Shown here piece by piece: positions 11,281 to 22,375 of a stretch of 64,000 nt of DNA. Below the pieces are notes generated by a model. It was not told where the DNA came from, did no database searches, and saw only the letters and a program-made list of their open reading frames with translations. The translations under genes were made by a program, and so were the position numbers. Within the stretch, counting starts at the first letter, position 1. Each line of letters opens with the position of its first letter. This stretch comes from Lepus europaeus (taxonomy: Eukaryota > Chordata > Mammalia > Lagomorpha > Leporidae): the NCBI RefSeq assembly GCF_033115175.1, contig NC_084850.1:2355024-2419023 (forward strand), in the 5' to 3' direction.

Positions 11281-11563
11281 GTGAGGTACCTCCCTTGAAT
11301 GTGGATTGCAACCCACCAGCAGAACAGAAGGAACCCCAAAGTGCTTGACTCCAGCCCACCCTCACTGACAGCCCTGGAGTCTCACTCTCTGCTGACCCAT
11401 TTCTTTGCACTTCTCATGGGACTGTCTCACCAGTAGGACAGGATCCGTGTGAGGCACTAGTGCACCACAACCCAAAGAGAAAACCTGTAAGTGGGCTTTT
11501 GCCAAAAGAGCCAAGGATGCAGTTTTCAATTGATGTCACTCACTTGGTCCCTTTCTCCCCTAG

Positions 11564-11629
11564 GCCTGTGGGTCCCCATAACTCAGCTGCTGCCCATTCT
11601 TTTGCCTGCTGCCTCCAACGAGAGTCATC
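11564..11629 (+). other. MAGEA10 5' UTR part of the coding exon
   Basis: The acceptor CTCCCCTAG ends at 11563. The exon begins GCCTGTGGGTCCCC and runs to ACGAGAGTCATC just before the ATG at 11630. Both strings are typical of the MAGE-A last exon, so splice site and start codon are fixed with good confidence. Intron 2 is 11281-11563. Confidence 0.85.
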
Positions 11630-12706
11630 ATGCCTCGAGCTCCAAAGCGTCGGCGGTATGTGCTTGAAGAAGACCTTCAGGCCCAAATTGAGACACAGAA
11701 CATTACGGATGAGGATGCTTCTTCATCCTCCTCTACCTGTTCTTCCTCTTTCCCCTCCTCTTCCTCCTCTTCTACATCCTCCTCTTTCTATCCTCTAATG
11801 TCAAGCACCTCAGAGGAGGATTTTGCTGATGACAGCACACAGAGTTCTCTCCAGAGTCCTCAGGTATCCTGTTCCTCCTTTACTGGCATGACCTCCACTC
11901 CATGGGGCCAATCCAGTGAGGGTACCAGCAGCCAAGATAAGGAGGATCCTAGTACCTCACAGGCCCTGAGAGAGCCTGAGTCTTTGCTCAGAAGTAAGAT
12001 AGAGGAAAAGGTGTCTAATTTGGTGGAGTTCTTGCTCTTCAAGTATCAGACAAATGCACCCACCACCAAGGAAGAAATGCTGATGTGTGTCATTCAGAAT
12101 TACCAGGATCATTTTCCTGTGATCCTCAGTGAAGCCTCTGAATGCATGCAGCTGGTCTTTGGCATTGATGTAAAGGAAGTGGACCCCACTAACCACTCCT
12201 ATGCCCTCGTTATCTCCCTGGGCCTCACCTATGATGGGTTGCTTAGTGATGTCCAGGGCATGCCCAAGACTGGCCTCCTGATACTTATCCTGAGTGTCAT
12301 TTTCATGAGTGGTAACTATGCCTCTGAGGAAGAGATCTGGGATGTGCTGATTGGGATGGGGTTGTCTCCTGGGGAGAAGCACTATATCTATGGGAAGCCC
12401 GAAAAGCTCCTCACAGAAGATTGGGTGCAAGAAGGGTACTTGGAGTGGCGTCAGGTACCCAACAGTGATCCTGCTCGCTATGAGTTGCTGTGGGGTCCAA
12501 GGGCCCATGCTGAGATCAGCAAGATGAGTCTTCTGGAGTTTTTGGCCAAGATCAATGGAAGTGATCCAAGATCCTTCCCAGTATGGTATGAGGAGGCTTT
12601 GAGAGATGAGGCAGAGAGAGCCCAGGCCAGAATTACCACAGTAGATACTACTGCCATGGCCAGTGCCAGTTCTAGTGCCAGTAGCAGCATCTCCTACCCT
12701 GAGTAA
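11630..12706 (+). CDS. MAGEA10: Melanoma antigen family A member, MAGEA10 orthologue
   Basis: A 358-residue MAGE-A protein encoded in one exon, as in all MAGE-A genes. It starts MPRAPKRR, has a serine-rich run at about residues 31-52 and an acidic stretch at 53-72. The MAGE homology domain runs from about 128 (KVSNLVEFLLFKYQ) to about 327, with FGIDVKEVDPT at 177-187, LTYDGLLSDVQ near 199-209, MPKTGLLILILS at 211-222, DWVQEGYLEWRQVP near 264-277 and DPARYELLWGPRAHAE at 280-295. It ends AMASASSSASSSISYPE. The N-terminus, the SEASECM motif and the SYPE tail point to MAGEA10 rather than other MAGE-A genes; the human protein is 369 residues. MAGE domains bind RING-type E3 ubiquitin ligases and alter their targets, mainly in germ cells and tumours. 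The frame is intact. Expression is probably methylation- and ETS-controlled (inference). Confidence 0.95.
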   Translation: MPRAPKRRRYVLEEDLQAQIETQNITDEDASSSSSTCSSSFPSSSSSSTSSSFYPLMSSTSEEDFADDSTQSSLQSPQVSCSSFTGMTSTPWGQSSEGTSSQDKEDPSTSQALREPESLLRSKIEEKVSNLVEFLLFKYQTNAPTTKEEMLMCVIQNYQDHFPVILSEASECMQLVFGIDVKEVDPTNHSYALVISLGLTYDGLLSDVQGMPKTGLLILILSVIFMSGNYASEEEIWDVLIGMGLSPGEKHYIYGKPEKLLTEDWVQEGYLEWRQVPNSDPARYELLWGPRAHAEISKMSLLEFLAKINGSDPRSFPVWYEEALRDEAERAQARITTVDTTAMASASSSASSSISYPE

Positions 12707-13230
12707 AATCAGGCAGATTCTTCACTCTGTTTTCAGAGGGAAGTCAAAAGTCTCAGTAGTGGAGGGCCAGGCTGGGCCTAGAGGTAATGAATTGTATAAT
12801 ATCTTTGTCTTACTGTTTTCTTTAGAGGATTTAGGGATTTATCTTCTTTATCTCAGACATTTTAAAATGTTGTTACTTTTACTAAAAGGTTGATTAGCTT
12901 CTAAATATTTGTTATATTTGTTAATTAATTATAGTTCTCACATTTTTTTTCAAGAATAAGCAAATGAGTTTTTGCTATTTTGTAAAACCAATTGGGACGC
13001 CCTCCATCTTGTTTGTAATTTGGAACAAAGTTCCATGGCAGTAGAATATTTGTATCCTTGGAAAAGTAAAAGGATTTAGCAATACATAGAGAAAAAAAGT
13101 TAAGTATTAACATATTGATTCCCTTATCCCTTTCAGTGTGTTACTCTGAAAGATTAAAAGATAAGTTTCTGGATCTTGTTAGATTATTCAGGTGCAAATT
13201 AAACTGTAATAAACACAACTCCTGTTTTCT
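12707..13230 (+). other. MAGEA10 3' UTR with polyA signal
   Basis: Noncoding sequence after the TAA stop. The first good AATAAA is at 13208-13213, so the transcript probably ends near 13230. No repeat is recognised. The end is inferred from the signal only. Confidence 0.55.
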
Positions 13231-14159
13231 GGCTTATTTCTTCCCCAAACTTGTGTGGAGTCTCTGCTTTGTTTGTGCTGAGTGGAGATTCTGGTTCAGG
13301 CCACACCCACCCTACCAGAGAAGGGTTGAGTCTAGCAGCAGCCACGATAGGAGGAAGATGGAGAGATGTCCTCTGAGACCCGCAGAATCAGGGAAAGTCG
13401 GCTGAGCAGCTGGGGCTTCAAGTGAAGATAGTTGAGTGTAAATGCTATGAGCCAAGGCAGTTTGAGGCTTTGGAAAACTATGTTTCCTTTTGTAGGAGTT
13501 CCATGTGATGGGCCTGGGTTGGGGAAGAGGCTACTCCTTCAGGGAGTGGGTCTGAGGGCTGAGAGAAAAGCATGGGACTTAATAATGCTATGTACAATCC
13601 TTTCTGGATGTTGGATAAAGCAGAAAGGAATCTGCACCTGCAGCATGTATGGAAGGTGTCCTGAGTTCTTTTGTCAGTGCTTTTTTAACAGTGTGCAGAC
13701 TAGGTATTTTATACTCAGCATCTGCAAAGATTTCCTGAGAAATAAGGATTTCTAGATAAATATGCATGTAGAATGATGTCTGGATTTAAGCTAACTCAAT
13801 TAGAAGAAAATTTCAATTAAGTTACCCTTTCATGTCATTTGGACAACTTTAAACAAGGACTAGGTTCTGGGTGGGGTTAAAATAGTGATTTGGGTGGAAA
13901 ATCAGCTGGGAGTTAGGGAAGGAGCTGGTCCTTTATCAAATTCTGGAAGCTTTGAATTCTATCCAGTGGGTGATTCTGTCATATTCAAATTTTAAAAGAT
14001 AACCCCCAAGAGGGAAACTTTGCTAAATTTACTTACAAAGGATTTTGGCTGGTTTGGTATTACACATCATACATGAGTTGCATGTTCTGATATGTATCAG
14101 ATAACAATTCCAGAGGAGAGGGTGGCAGGACTTGGGGTCGAAGTAACACTAAAAATAAC
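13231..14159. other. Single-copy sequence 3' of MAGEA10
   Basis: No repeat or gene recognised. Open frames at 13115-13405 and 13432-13755 have no recognisable domain. Confidence 0.4.
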
Positions 14160-14345
14160 TTCCAATCATTAAATTTTCATTATATGCCAGACACTGCACC
14201 AGGTACTTCATGTATAGTACATACATTCTAGCAGTTCTGCATGGGATGAATGGCTTCATTTTACTGAGAAAGAAACTGAGGCTCAGACCTTAGGCATTTC
14301 CTAGGACCCTTGGCTAGGAAGTGACAGGCTAGGAGATCCCTGGTC
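14160..14345 (-). mobile_element. MIR-like ancient SINE
   Basis: Carries the MIR signatures ATATGCCAGACACTGCACCAGG and TTTTACTGAGAAAGAAACTG followed by AGGCTCAGA. Strongly diverged; boundaries approximate. Confidence 0.65.
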
Positions 14346-16406
14346 TGAATTTATCTGGGTCCCACACTTTTCTCCTCCTTCTCCAGCCTGAGGCCAACCT
14401 ACTGACTCTAATTGATTTCTCTCATTAGGATTGCAAGATGTCTCTCTGGGGACAAAAAAAAAAAAACACAAAAGAAAACACATGTTGTCAAAGTACTAAA
14501 GGCAGGCCTAAAGAAGGTGACAGTGAGGATCAAATACAATCTGTGCATTATCTGTGGTTTATTAACTTAAGATCCTCTTGTCCAAATCCCCAGGGTTCTT
14601 TGAGAGCTGACTGTAACCAGGTGCTGACATTTTTGTACATTCTAGTACTCTCTGCATTACAGCACCTTTCACTTGTCCCCAGAGCACCCTCTGTAGTAGT
14701 CAGCTTTTTAACATTATAACAAAAATACCTGAGACAGCTTAATTTTACAAAAAAAATAAGTCAGACTGACCAGCATCCAAGGTAAGAGAACAGGCAAGAA
14801 ATCCTCAGAGAGCAATGGACATCTGGAGGTTCCAGGAAAGAGCAATGGCCAGTGTCTGTGAGAGACCACACACATCAAGCACCGAGTGTACGGCAACCCA
14901 GGCAGGCCAGTGCTCAGAACTCTGAACCCAGAATTCCACACAGTGGGGGAAGGGGCCAGAGGCAGAGGAGGGGGGCACATGGGGCAACACACAGGATTAG
15001 GCTTGAGACACCTGGGGATCTTCCTCACCAGCTGCCAGCTACAGTGCTACCTGGGGAGATCTGCAGATGAGGGGCCTGCAGCATGCAAGCCCCCCACCGG
15101 TCACCCTCAGGAAGAGGATGGCTGTCTCCCTGCATCCTTCCGGGTGCCTAATATCTCTTGACCATTCTCATGCTCTCATGCACCTTCACCTGTGCCCCAG
15201 GACTGAGAGCTGCCAGAACATCTGATGGGAGCTGCTGTTTTATCCCCTGGGTTCAGTGGAGCCCGTCTGCAGCTTATGCCCCCCCCCAACACACACACAC
15301 ACACACACACAGCAGGTGAAGGACAGGGCTGGGGACTGATGGACAACTGAGAGAGGCAGGGACTATCAATGAGCAGTAGAAGGCAACAGTCATCAGCCTG
15401 GACGGGTCCCTGGAGGAAGAATGCCCTAGGACCAGTTAATCCAACTCTGCAGATGAAGGGCTGGTTGTGCACATGCCTTGAAAAACAGTCCAGTTGATTC
15501 CTCTGCCTCAGACTGACTCCCATGGTTTCTGAATTGTTGGCACCCGGGGCAGGTGTCCTGTAGCCATGAGAGCTGACCTATGTCACCAGCAGGAGTCGTC
15601 TGGGACAGAGGCCCCACTGCAGTCTGGTGCCGACATTTGCAGGTTGATGGAAACCCTGGGGAGATGGCTCCCTTCCTTGTTCAACTTCCAGGATGGATGG
15701 GGTCCAATGCAGCATCCTGCTGGGATGGTGTTTGGGTGTGGAGAGGAATTCTGAGGTTAAATGAATGCAGTTAAGCCAACTCTGCCCTTTTTTCATGGAG
15801 ACCAAAAGGACCAAGTGGTGACAGGCTCCACACTTTGAATCTCTGGAGGGGTCGTATGGTATTTTCACTCATTCCCTCATTCGTTTTTCATTTATCAAGC
15901 AACTGTTACTGAACACGTGCTGAGAAAGAATACCAAGGAAACAAACTCAAAGAAAATGACACAGCCCTTAATTCAGTCCATGGGTGGCAATAAGAAAATT
16001 CATGAGAGTTAGGAAGTGAGGTTCTGTGTGAAATTACAGGGACATTCCACTAGGATCCTAAATTCTGAAACTTGGCTGCCTCTGCAGGCCATGTTCCTTT
16101 TAAGTAGATGAGGAGGAGGAGGAAGAGTTGGTGATTATATGAATTAGGGTTAGAACTGAAGGAACATGCGGAGGATAAGTGCAGTGTGAACCGTGTACCT
16201 ATGCAGACAGGGCTGTCCTGTGGAGAACAGAAAACACAGGTCTACTAGGAGAGGGGCATTTGATAGACGTTAGGCTTGGATTAACATCAGAAGTCATTTG
16301 AGGCCATAGATTTAGGTAAAGTCAAATAAGTATTGTGTAGATACTGGCCTACGTGCTACAAGATACTATTTCTTCTCCTACAAACATTTATTTACTAACA
16401 AAATAC
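14346..16406. other. GC-richer intergenic sequence, mostly unrecognised
   Basis: No supported gene. Positions 14700-14760 (GTAGTAGTCAGC, TAACAAAAATACCTGAGA) look like the edge of an old LTR-type repeat. Many open frames occur on both strands between 14714 and 15870 because the region is GC-richer, but none shows a domain or splice logic. A poly-C and (CA)n run lies at 15281-15311. Confidence 0.4.
15281..15311. repeat. Poly-C / (CA)n microsatellite
   Basis: Nine C bases followed by AA and about ten CA repeats. Confidence 0.9.
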
Positions 16407-16513
16407 TGTGGTTTGAATGTGCCCCCTAAAAAAACATGTGTTATAAATTTAACCCCCCATGCAAAAGTGTTGGGAGGTATGGCTTATGCGAAGTGTTTAG
16501 GTCATGAAGGCTC

Positions 16514-16945
16514 TGTAACCAAGAATGTAGGATTTAGGCAAGAGGGGAGCACAGGCATGGGACAAAGAATCTGAAACAGTTTACTTTCTGAGCTTGTTCT
16601 TCAGAGGATATTCCGGGAAAGCTTATCTTGTGACATTGTACTTCAGACCCCCAGTGAACCACGGAAAGCTGGAAGAAACCAGTATGAGTCAGAATTTAAA
16701 CATGCAGTGTATGAAGATGTAAGTTGCTTGATAGGAAGGACCCTTTCACTCCTCCTTTTCTATATCTTGGACACTTGCCTAACCCTTGCTATAAAAGCCC
16801 AGGCAAACTGCCTCTCAAAGAGACAATTTCTCACTTACCTCCTTTACTTGTCACATGTAAATAAAGCTCTCCTCTGAGGAGCTCCCACTGGAGGCTGATT
16901 ATTCCATGGCACCCGAAGCAGACAGATCCCTTATCTTTGCTAACA
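16514..16945 (+). mobile_element. Solo ERV LTR (432 bp) inside the MaLR LTR
   Basis: Starts TGTAAC and ends TTTGCTAACA. It is flanked by GCTC at 16510-16513 and 16946-16949, the 4-bp target duplication usual for gamma-type retroviruses. It holds a TATAAAA box at 16790-16796 and AATAAA at 16860-16865, about 70 bp apart, as in a short R region. There is no internal retroviral sequence, so it is a solo LTR left by recombination. The host LTR reads on across it. Confidence 0.8.
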
Positions 16946-17103
16946 GCTCTACAGTCATGAGTGAATGAATGCTGAATATAAAAGGGCTTGGGCTGCAAGT
17001 TTGAATTCTTGCTCTATCTAGTCACATGATGTTGTGATGCAAGAAGAAGACACTGGAAAGATGCAGCCCCTTGATCTTGGACTTTCCAACCTCAAGATAT
17101 ATT

Positions 17104-17445
17104 TTTCCAAAAATATTTATTTTATTTATTTGAAAGAGTTACAGATTACAGAGAGAGAAGGAAAGGCAGAGAGATATCTTCCATTCATTGATTCACTCCC
17201 CAAATGGCCACAATGGCCAGGGCTGGGCCAGGTCAAAGCCAGAAGCCAGGAATTAGGAGCTTCATCCAGCTCTTTCAAGTGGGTGCAAGGGCCCAAACAC
17301 TTGGGCCATCTTCTACTGCCTTCCCATGAGCACTAGTTGGGAGCTGGATTGGAAGTGGAGTAGCTGGACTTGAACTGATGCTCATATGGGATGCAAGAGT
17401 TGCAGGTGGTGGCTTAATCTGCTGTGCCACAATGCCAGCCCAGAC
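17104..17445 (-). mobile_element. C-type SINE in the MaLR-like LTR
   Basis: Reverse orientation: AAAATATTTATTTTATTTATTT tail, CCCCAAATGGCCACAATGG, GGGCCCAAACACTTGGGCC, and head complement GCTGTGCCACAATGCCAGCCC at the right. Confidence 0.9.
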
Positions 17446-17518
17446 AGTAAATTTTTGTTCCTTATAAATTATCCAATATCAAATGTTCTGTTGCAGTAGC
17501 ATAAAGTGAACTAAGACA

Positions 17519-18770
17519 CCAAAGCCATGCAGATATTAATAAAGGTGAAAAGAGGCATAATATTAAAGTAAGAAAGAACTTCTCCAGAAATCCATAAAGA
17601 GAAATATTCATATTTATATGTATATATGAGTCTATTTGTGTATATATATTTGTATATATATATATAAGTATGTATGTGTATATATGCATATAGATACAAA
17701 CATATGTATGTGAGTACACATACAAACATTTACACATCACATTATGCATATATACTTATACATGCTTTTATATAATATATGTATTATATTATGTGAATAT
17801 ATATTTGTATATATATTTAGAGTGGCTCATATTACATACACAGTTACATATAATGCATTTTTAATGTCACATCTGGTATATAATATTACTTATAATGCTC
17901 AAGGCTAAGTGTATATCTACCAGTATCCTGAAACTTTTCTCCTCTAACCTAGTTTGCTGTTTTATGCTGCTGGAAGCTTTGTAGTAACTAAGCACAGATT
18001 CTCATAACAAACATAGTAAAGGACAAAAAACAATACTGGGTCCAAGTATTTGGGGGTTAGGACAACACAATGCATTGTGTATCTAACAGGTAGATATCGG
18101 TCTTCAAAATTTTACACGTGGAAACTCTTATTCCAAATGATGTCTTCTACAGAAACTCAATCCATGAACATATGGAAGGCAGAACAATCTGGTTGAAGTG
18201 AGTACTGTAAATTTGAATTTCTCTCCACCCAACATTTTTCTACCTACTCTTGGAAGTGGGCCCTACAGCCTTGAGCATTGCTGAGAAAGTTCTGTGATAG
18301 AAGACTTTCCTTTAGAGGTAGATTTTTCTCATGCTCCTGCATAAGCATCTATGTGGATACTATTCTGCCAAATGTACTGAATCCCAGTTTTCTGCCAGGC
18401 ACTGCCAAAAACCCGTGGCTTTCCAAAATGGCATTCTCTGTGTGTATGTGACAATTCAGTTTCTGGTTTTGCAAAGTCCTCATTGCCTCTTCCCACCCTG
18501 CCAACCCACCTGAACAACCAGAGGCACATTATGTCCTCCCTCCCAGTCACTTACTCTGTACTCTCCACTTTCAGCATGGGGCTGGCTATCTCCCCTTTCA
18601 ACCCACCAGCCTTCTTAGGATTTTGCATAGGCTCTTCCTTTCTGTTCACCCTAATCCCTGTTTTTACCTTCATTCGTAGCCCTGCTGCAAACTGTCCTCT
18701 GTGAAAGAGGTCTCTGCTACTGCATTTTCCTTGTCACTCCTCAGCAGCAATTAAAATGGTGAGCATTTTC
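17519..18770. other. AT-rich low complexity then unrecognised sequence
   Basis: Positions 17600-17830 are dense TATATG/TATGTA low-complexity sequence that gives spurious open frames. Positions 17830-18770 show no recognisable gene or repeat; open frames at 18329-18704 have no domains. Confidence 0.5.
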
Positions 18771-18779
18771 AGCTAGGTC

Positions 18780-18848
18780 ACTAACTGGTGCCCATGTAGG
18801 ATGCTGACATTGCAGGCAGCAGCTTTACCTGTCACAACACTGGTCCCC
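18780..18848 (-). mobile_element. C-type SINE 5' fragment
   Basis: Reverse-orientation remnant: ACTGGTGCCCATGTAGGATG, GCAGGCAGCAGCTTTACC, ending CAACACTGGTCCCC. The rest of the element is missing. Confidence 0.65.
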
Positions 18849-19042
18849 CAAGTAATCTCTTAACTACTCCATCAAATTCCTGCCTGCCTTAGCTTTTGAA
18901 TCGGTAGGTTTATAGTTTTCATTAAATTTGGAGATTTTTTTCATTCATTATTTACTCCAATACCTTTCCTATCATTTGTTTTTCCTCTTCTTCAAAGTTT
19001 TCAAATGCATGTGCCTTAGGGCTCTTGGAATTGCCTCACTCC

Positions 19043-19276
19043 TCAGATGGCCGCAATGGCTGGAGCTGCACTGATCCAAAGCCAGAAACCAGGAGCTTCT
19101 TTCAGGTCTCCCACATGGGTGCAGGGGCCCAAGGACTTGGGCCATCTTCTACTACTTTTCCAGGCCATAGCAGAGAGCTGGATTAGGAGAGGAGCAGCCG
19201 GGACTAGAACTGGCACCCATATGGGATGCCAGCACTTCAGGCAGGGTGTTAACCCACTGTGCCACAGCGCCGGCCC
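19043..19276 (-). mobile_element. C-type SINE lacking its 3' tail
   Basis: Reverse orientation from AGATGGCCGCAATGGCTGG to GCCACAGCGCCGGCCC. The CT-rich tail expected at the left is absent, so the copy is 3'-truncated or rearranged. Confidence 0.88.
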
Positions 19277-19319
19277 CTGTCCTTGCCTTCCAACTCTACC
19301 ATCTGTTTCATTTCTAGGT

Positions 19320-19545
19320 CAGTTTTATTTTTTTTCTCACTATTGATCCAACTTTCCTGTTTCTTTGAATGCCCAGTAATTTGGCATTGGATGTCAGACA
19401 TTGTGAATTTTATCTTGTTGAGTGCTAGATATTTTAGTGTTTCTATATGCAAATTATATTCTTAGGCTTTGTTGTAATACGCAATTAAATTACTTGGAAA
19501 CAATTTGACTACTTTGAATCTTGCTTTTATTTTATTTTTTATGTT
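19320..19545. mobile_element. Old L1 3' UTR-like sequence
   Basis: GCATTGGATGTCAGACATTG and TTGTTGAGTGCTAGATATTT match a motif I recognise from old mammalian L1 3' UTRs. Strongly diverged; orientation not assigned. Confidence 0.45.
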
Positions 19546-19589
19546 TTAAATCAGAAAATGAGGCAGAGAATCTTGCTTTTTAAATGGTT

Positions 19590-19875
19590 TTATTTTAATT
19601 TTTAGTTAGTTTTTAACAGATTCAATGTGATTTGTAGATACAATTCTAAGAACCTAATGATATTCCCTGTCTCCCTCTCTTTCTCTCCCTCCTACTCTCC
19701 TTCTTTCTCTCTCTCTCTCTCTCTTTGGTTCTTGAGATAGCATTTTAAATTTACATTATAGTAAAAAGAGTTAATAGTTCAATGAATAAGAAGTTTAACA
19801 AGTAAAAAGCAAAAAGTCCTTAGTTTAGTGGGAATATAGACAATAGCTACAAACAATAATTGAAAGGACAAATGA

Positions 19876-19906
<31 letters not shown>

Positions 19907-20256
19907 GGACAGGCAGAGTTAGACAGTGAGAGAGAGAGAGAGACAGAGAGAAAGGTCTTCCTTTTTCCATTGGTTCACCCCCAAAGTGGCTGCTATGGCT
20001 GGCAGGTTGTGGCCGGCGCGCTTCTCTGATCTGAAGCCAGGAGCCAGATACTTCCTCCTGGTCTCCAACGCGGGTGCAGGGCCCAAGGACCTGGGCCATC
20101 CTCCACTGCACTCCTGGGCCACTGCAGAGAGCTGGACGTGAAGAGGAGCAACTGGGACAGAATCCGGTGCCCAAATCAGGACTAGAACCCGGGGTGCCAG
20201 CGCCACAGGGGGAGGATTAGCCTAGTGAGCCGCGGCGCCGTCCTCATATTGCTTTT
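19590..20256 (-). mobile_element. L1 3' end split by a SINE
   Basis: Minus-strand L1 tail: GATACAATTCTAAGAACCTA, a CTCC-rich tract, then AAGTTTAACAAGTAAAAAGC and AGTGGGAATATAGACAATAG. A CSINE1 copy at 19889-20244 interrupts it. Confidence 0.65.
19889..20244 (-). mobile_element. CSINE1-like SINE
   Basis: Full-length and reversed: a poly-T of about 22, GGACAGGCAGAGTTAGACAG, GGTTGTGGCCGGCGCGC, and GCCGCGGCGCCGTCC at the right. Target duplication CATATTGCTTTT at 19877-19888 and 20245-20256. Confidence 0.93.
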
Positions 20257-20270
20257 AAAATCCATGTTTA

Positions 20271-20645
20271 TAGCAAGAGTCTCGGGTGATTGCTGACGTC
20301 ATAAATAAGAGTGCCAATTGTTAAATCAACAACGGGAGTCACTGGGTACATGCTCCCCACGTAGGATCTCTGTCCTTAATGTGTTTTACTATGAAACTTA
20401 AAAACACTACTAGTCGAACAGTACCCTATACCTTGTGCGGTTGTGTGAATACAGCCTGCTGAAATCCTTGCTTAGTATATACTAAGTTGATCTTCAGTAT
20501 ATGAAGGTAATTGAAAATGAAACTCGATAAAGGGCAGGATGGGAGAGGGAGAGGGGAGGGCCACGGGAGGGAGGGAGGTTGGGGGGGAAGCCACAACAAT
20601 ACAAAAGTTGCACTTTGTAAATTCACATTTATGAAGCAAAAAAAA
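20271..20645 (+). mobile_element. 5'-truncated L1 3' UTR with clean target duplication
   Basis: Sense L1 3' end: GTGATTGCTGACGTCATAAA, CTTAGTATATACTAAGTTGATC, a GGGAGGGAGG-rich tract, a tail and an A-run. AAAATCCATGTTTA flanks it at 20257-20270 and 20646-20659. Length 375 bp. Confidence 0.85.
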
Positions 20646-20659
20646 AAAATCCATGTTTA

Positions 20660-22049
20660 GTCTATAGCTAATATTTCCCACTTCTAATGTAAAAACGATT
20701 CTATGGACTCCAACCAATGCTCCATGAATTATGAGGTTTATACTCCAGCTAGCAGGAACAGGAATAATTATCAGACATAACATTATTTCTGGAGATTTCT
20801 TTGTTTGGAGCCCTGCCATCTTTGGAATTTTGTCCCGAAGACTCCACCTTAGCAATCCTGAAGTCTCACCTTAGAACTTCCCAATTCCATGTGCTCGGCT
20901 TAAGGAAACAATCAGTTTCCCCTTTCTGTGCACTATGATGTGTAACATTTCTCTAGTTATTAAACTTGTGTATTCACAGGGCTTGCTTCACTTGTTTTTC
21001 CTTTCTCTCTCTTTTTGGTTTGGTTTTTAGTTGTTTCAGATAGGTGTGCAACTTTGGTCCCTGTTATTCCATCTCATCTGGAAACAGAAGTCCTGTACTC
21101 CAAATCTGAAACTTAATTTATCTGTCCATGGTAAGTGCTCTAGCATTTCAACCTAGTCAAATTAAAATCAGAAGGAAAGACTGTGGAATAGCTAGGTAGA
21201 TACAGATAGATACATGATAGATGGATATTAATAGAAATATACACATATAGAACTTGAGTATATATAATAAATGGTTTTCTCTTGCTTATGGAATTATAGG
21301 TGATGTTTTATTCTCTTATTTATGTGATAAATACTTCTAAAGTATATATAAATTACCATTATAAATATAAAATATTGAAAATATTTTAACATGGAATTTA
21401 GACTATTAAAAATAAACACATAGTCTGTATCTAGTTTGTTTGCAATATTGGTTGCCTTCCTGCTGAGTTATATTTAGCGCCCAACATGCTCGCTGCTTGT
21501 GTAAGTATTAAAAAAAACAATAACAACAACAAACTTTGAAATTCAATTAAGTGGCATGTCTATCATCCAAATTCTCTCGGACTTTCAAATACAATGCTTC
21601 ACAGCTAAGAGTTCATCATGTTTTCCATACTCTCCCTCTTGAAAGAGTAGTAACTTTTATTTTAAAAGGGAAATTATATTTTCATGTAAGCCATGACATG
21701 ATTGGATGGAATGAAGGGGATATCTGCAAGTATAATTATCATGATAACTTTCACTACTACATGTTTTGTTTACATGTCTTTTGTTAAAAGCTAGTTATAT
21801 GTCAGTAGCAAAAACTTATACTAAACAAATTAAAACATGGTATTAAAAAATGTTTTTCAGTCACTAATACCGTTAACTTTGATTTGTGGTTGAACATATA
21901 AATTTTAAACACTGGTTTTCATAAGAAGTATGCAATATATTTCCAACAACAATTTATGTTTCCCTAAATGTGTTTTGAAAACATAGCTTCTTAAGCTAAC
22001 ACATGATTATCTTTCACCAAAAAAAAAATGCCTTGAAAAAAAGTCAGTT
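20660..22049. other. Intergenic sequence, mostly unrecognised
   Basis: No supported gene. Part of 20680-21120 may be an old L1 3' UTR. An open frame at 21551-21787 has no recognisable domain and poor coding character. Confidence 0.4.
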
Positions 22050-22375
22050 ATTCATCATATTGTTAATACTTCACCATTACTGATGTTACATTCCTGGTTG
22101 TTCACTGTGCCTCATACGATTATTTTTGCATTCATAATTCTTCCATTTAAACATTTTCATGACTGTAGTTTTGTCTTCTTATGAATGTAATAGAAATGGA
22201 AAATATAGTATGGATTTATTGAGATTGGCTTCTTTCACTTAAGAACATGCCTTCAAGATTCATTCAAGTTATGTATATCAGTGGTTCATTCCTTCTTATT
22301 GTTCAGTAATATTTCATTGCATCGTGTATCACAGTGGTTATTTAACTACCATGGAAGCATATTCAGATTGTATAT
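22050..22375 (-). mobile_element. Old L1 remnant
   Basis: Minus-strand, diverged. ATTCATTCAAGTTATGTATATCAG followed by TCATTCCTTCTTATTGTTCAG is the reverse of an old L1 ORF2 end/3' region. Confidence 0.55.

Larger units (their letters stand above)
16407..17518 (+). mobile_element. MaLR-like LTR, split by two insertions
   Basis: The left part TGTGGTTTGAATGTGCCCCC ... GTGTTGGGAGGTATGG ... TTTAGGTCATGAAGGC and the right part GATGCAAGAAGAAGA ... CAGCCCCTTGATCTTGGACT ... CTTATAAATTATCCAATATC ... GTGAACTAAGACA together form one LTR of the mammalian MaLR/ERVL type. The same family is intact at 25419-25755. An ERV solo LTR (16514-16945) and a SINE (17104-17445) interrupt it. Confidence 0.75.

Noticed and set aside
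11460-11798. 112-residue open frame overlapping the MAGEA10 start
   Set aside because: It crosses intron 2 and the splice acceptor, and its second half is the serine-rich codons read out of frame.
11957-12508. 183-residue open frame antisense to MAGEA10
   Set aside because: It is a shadow of the sense coding frame; no domain and no promoter or splice logic on that strand.
14714-15870. Several GC-rich open frames on both strands 3' of MAGEA10
   Set aside because: They compete on both strands, show no family motif and no splice or promoter support.
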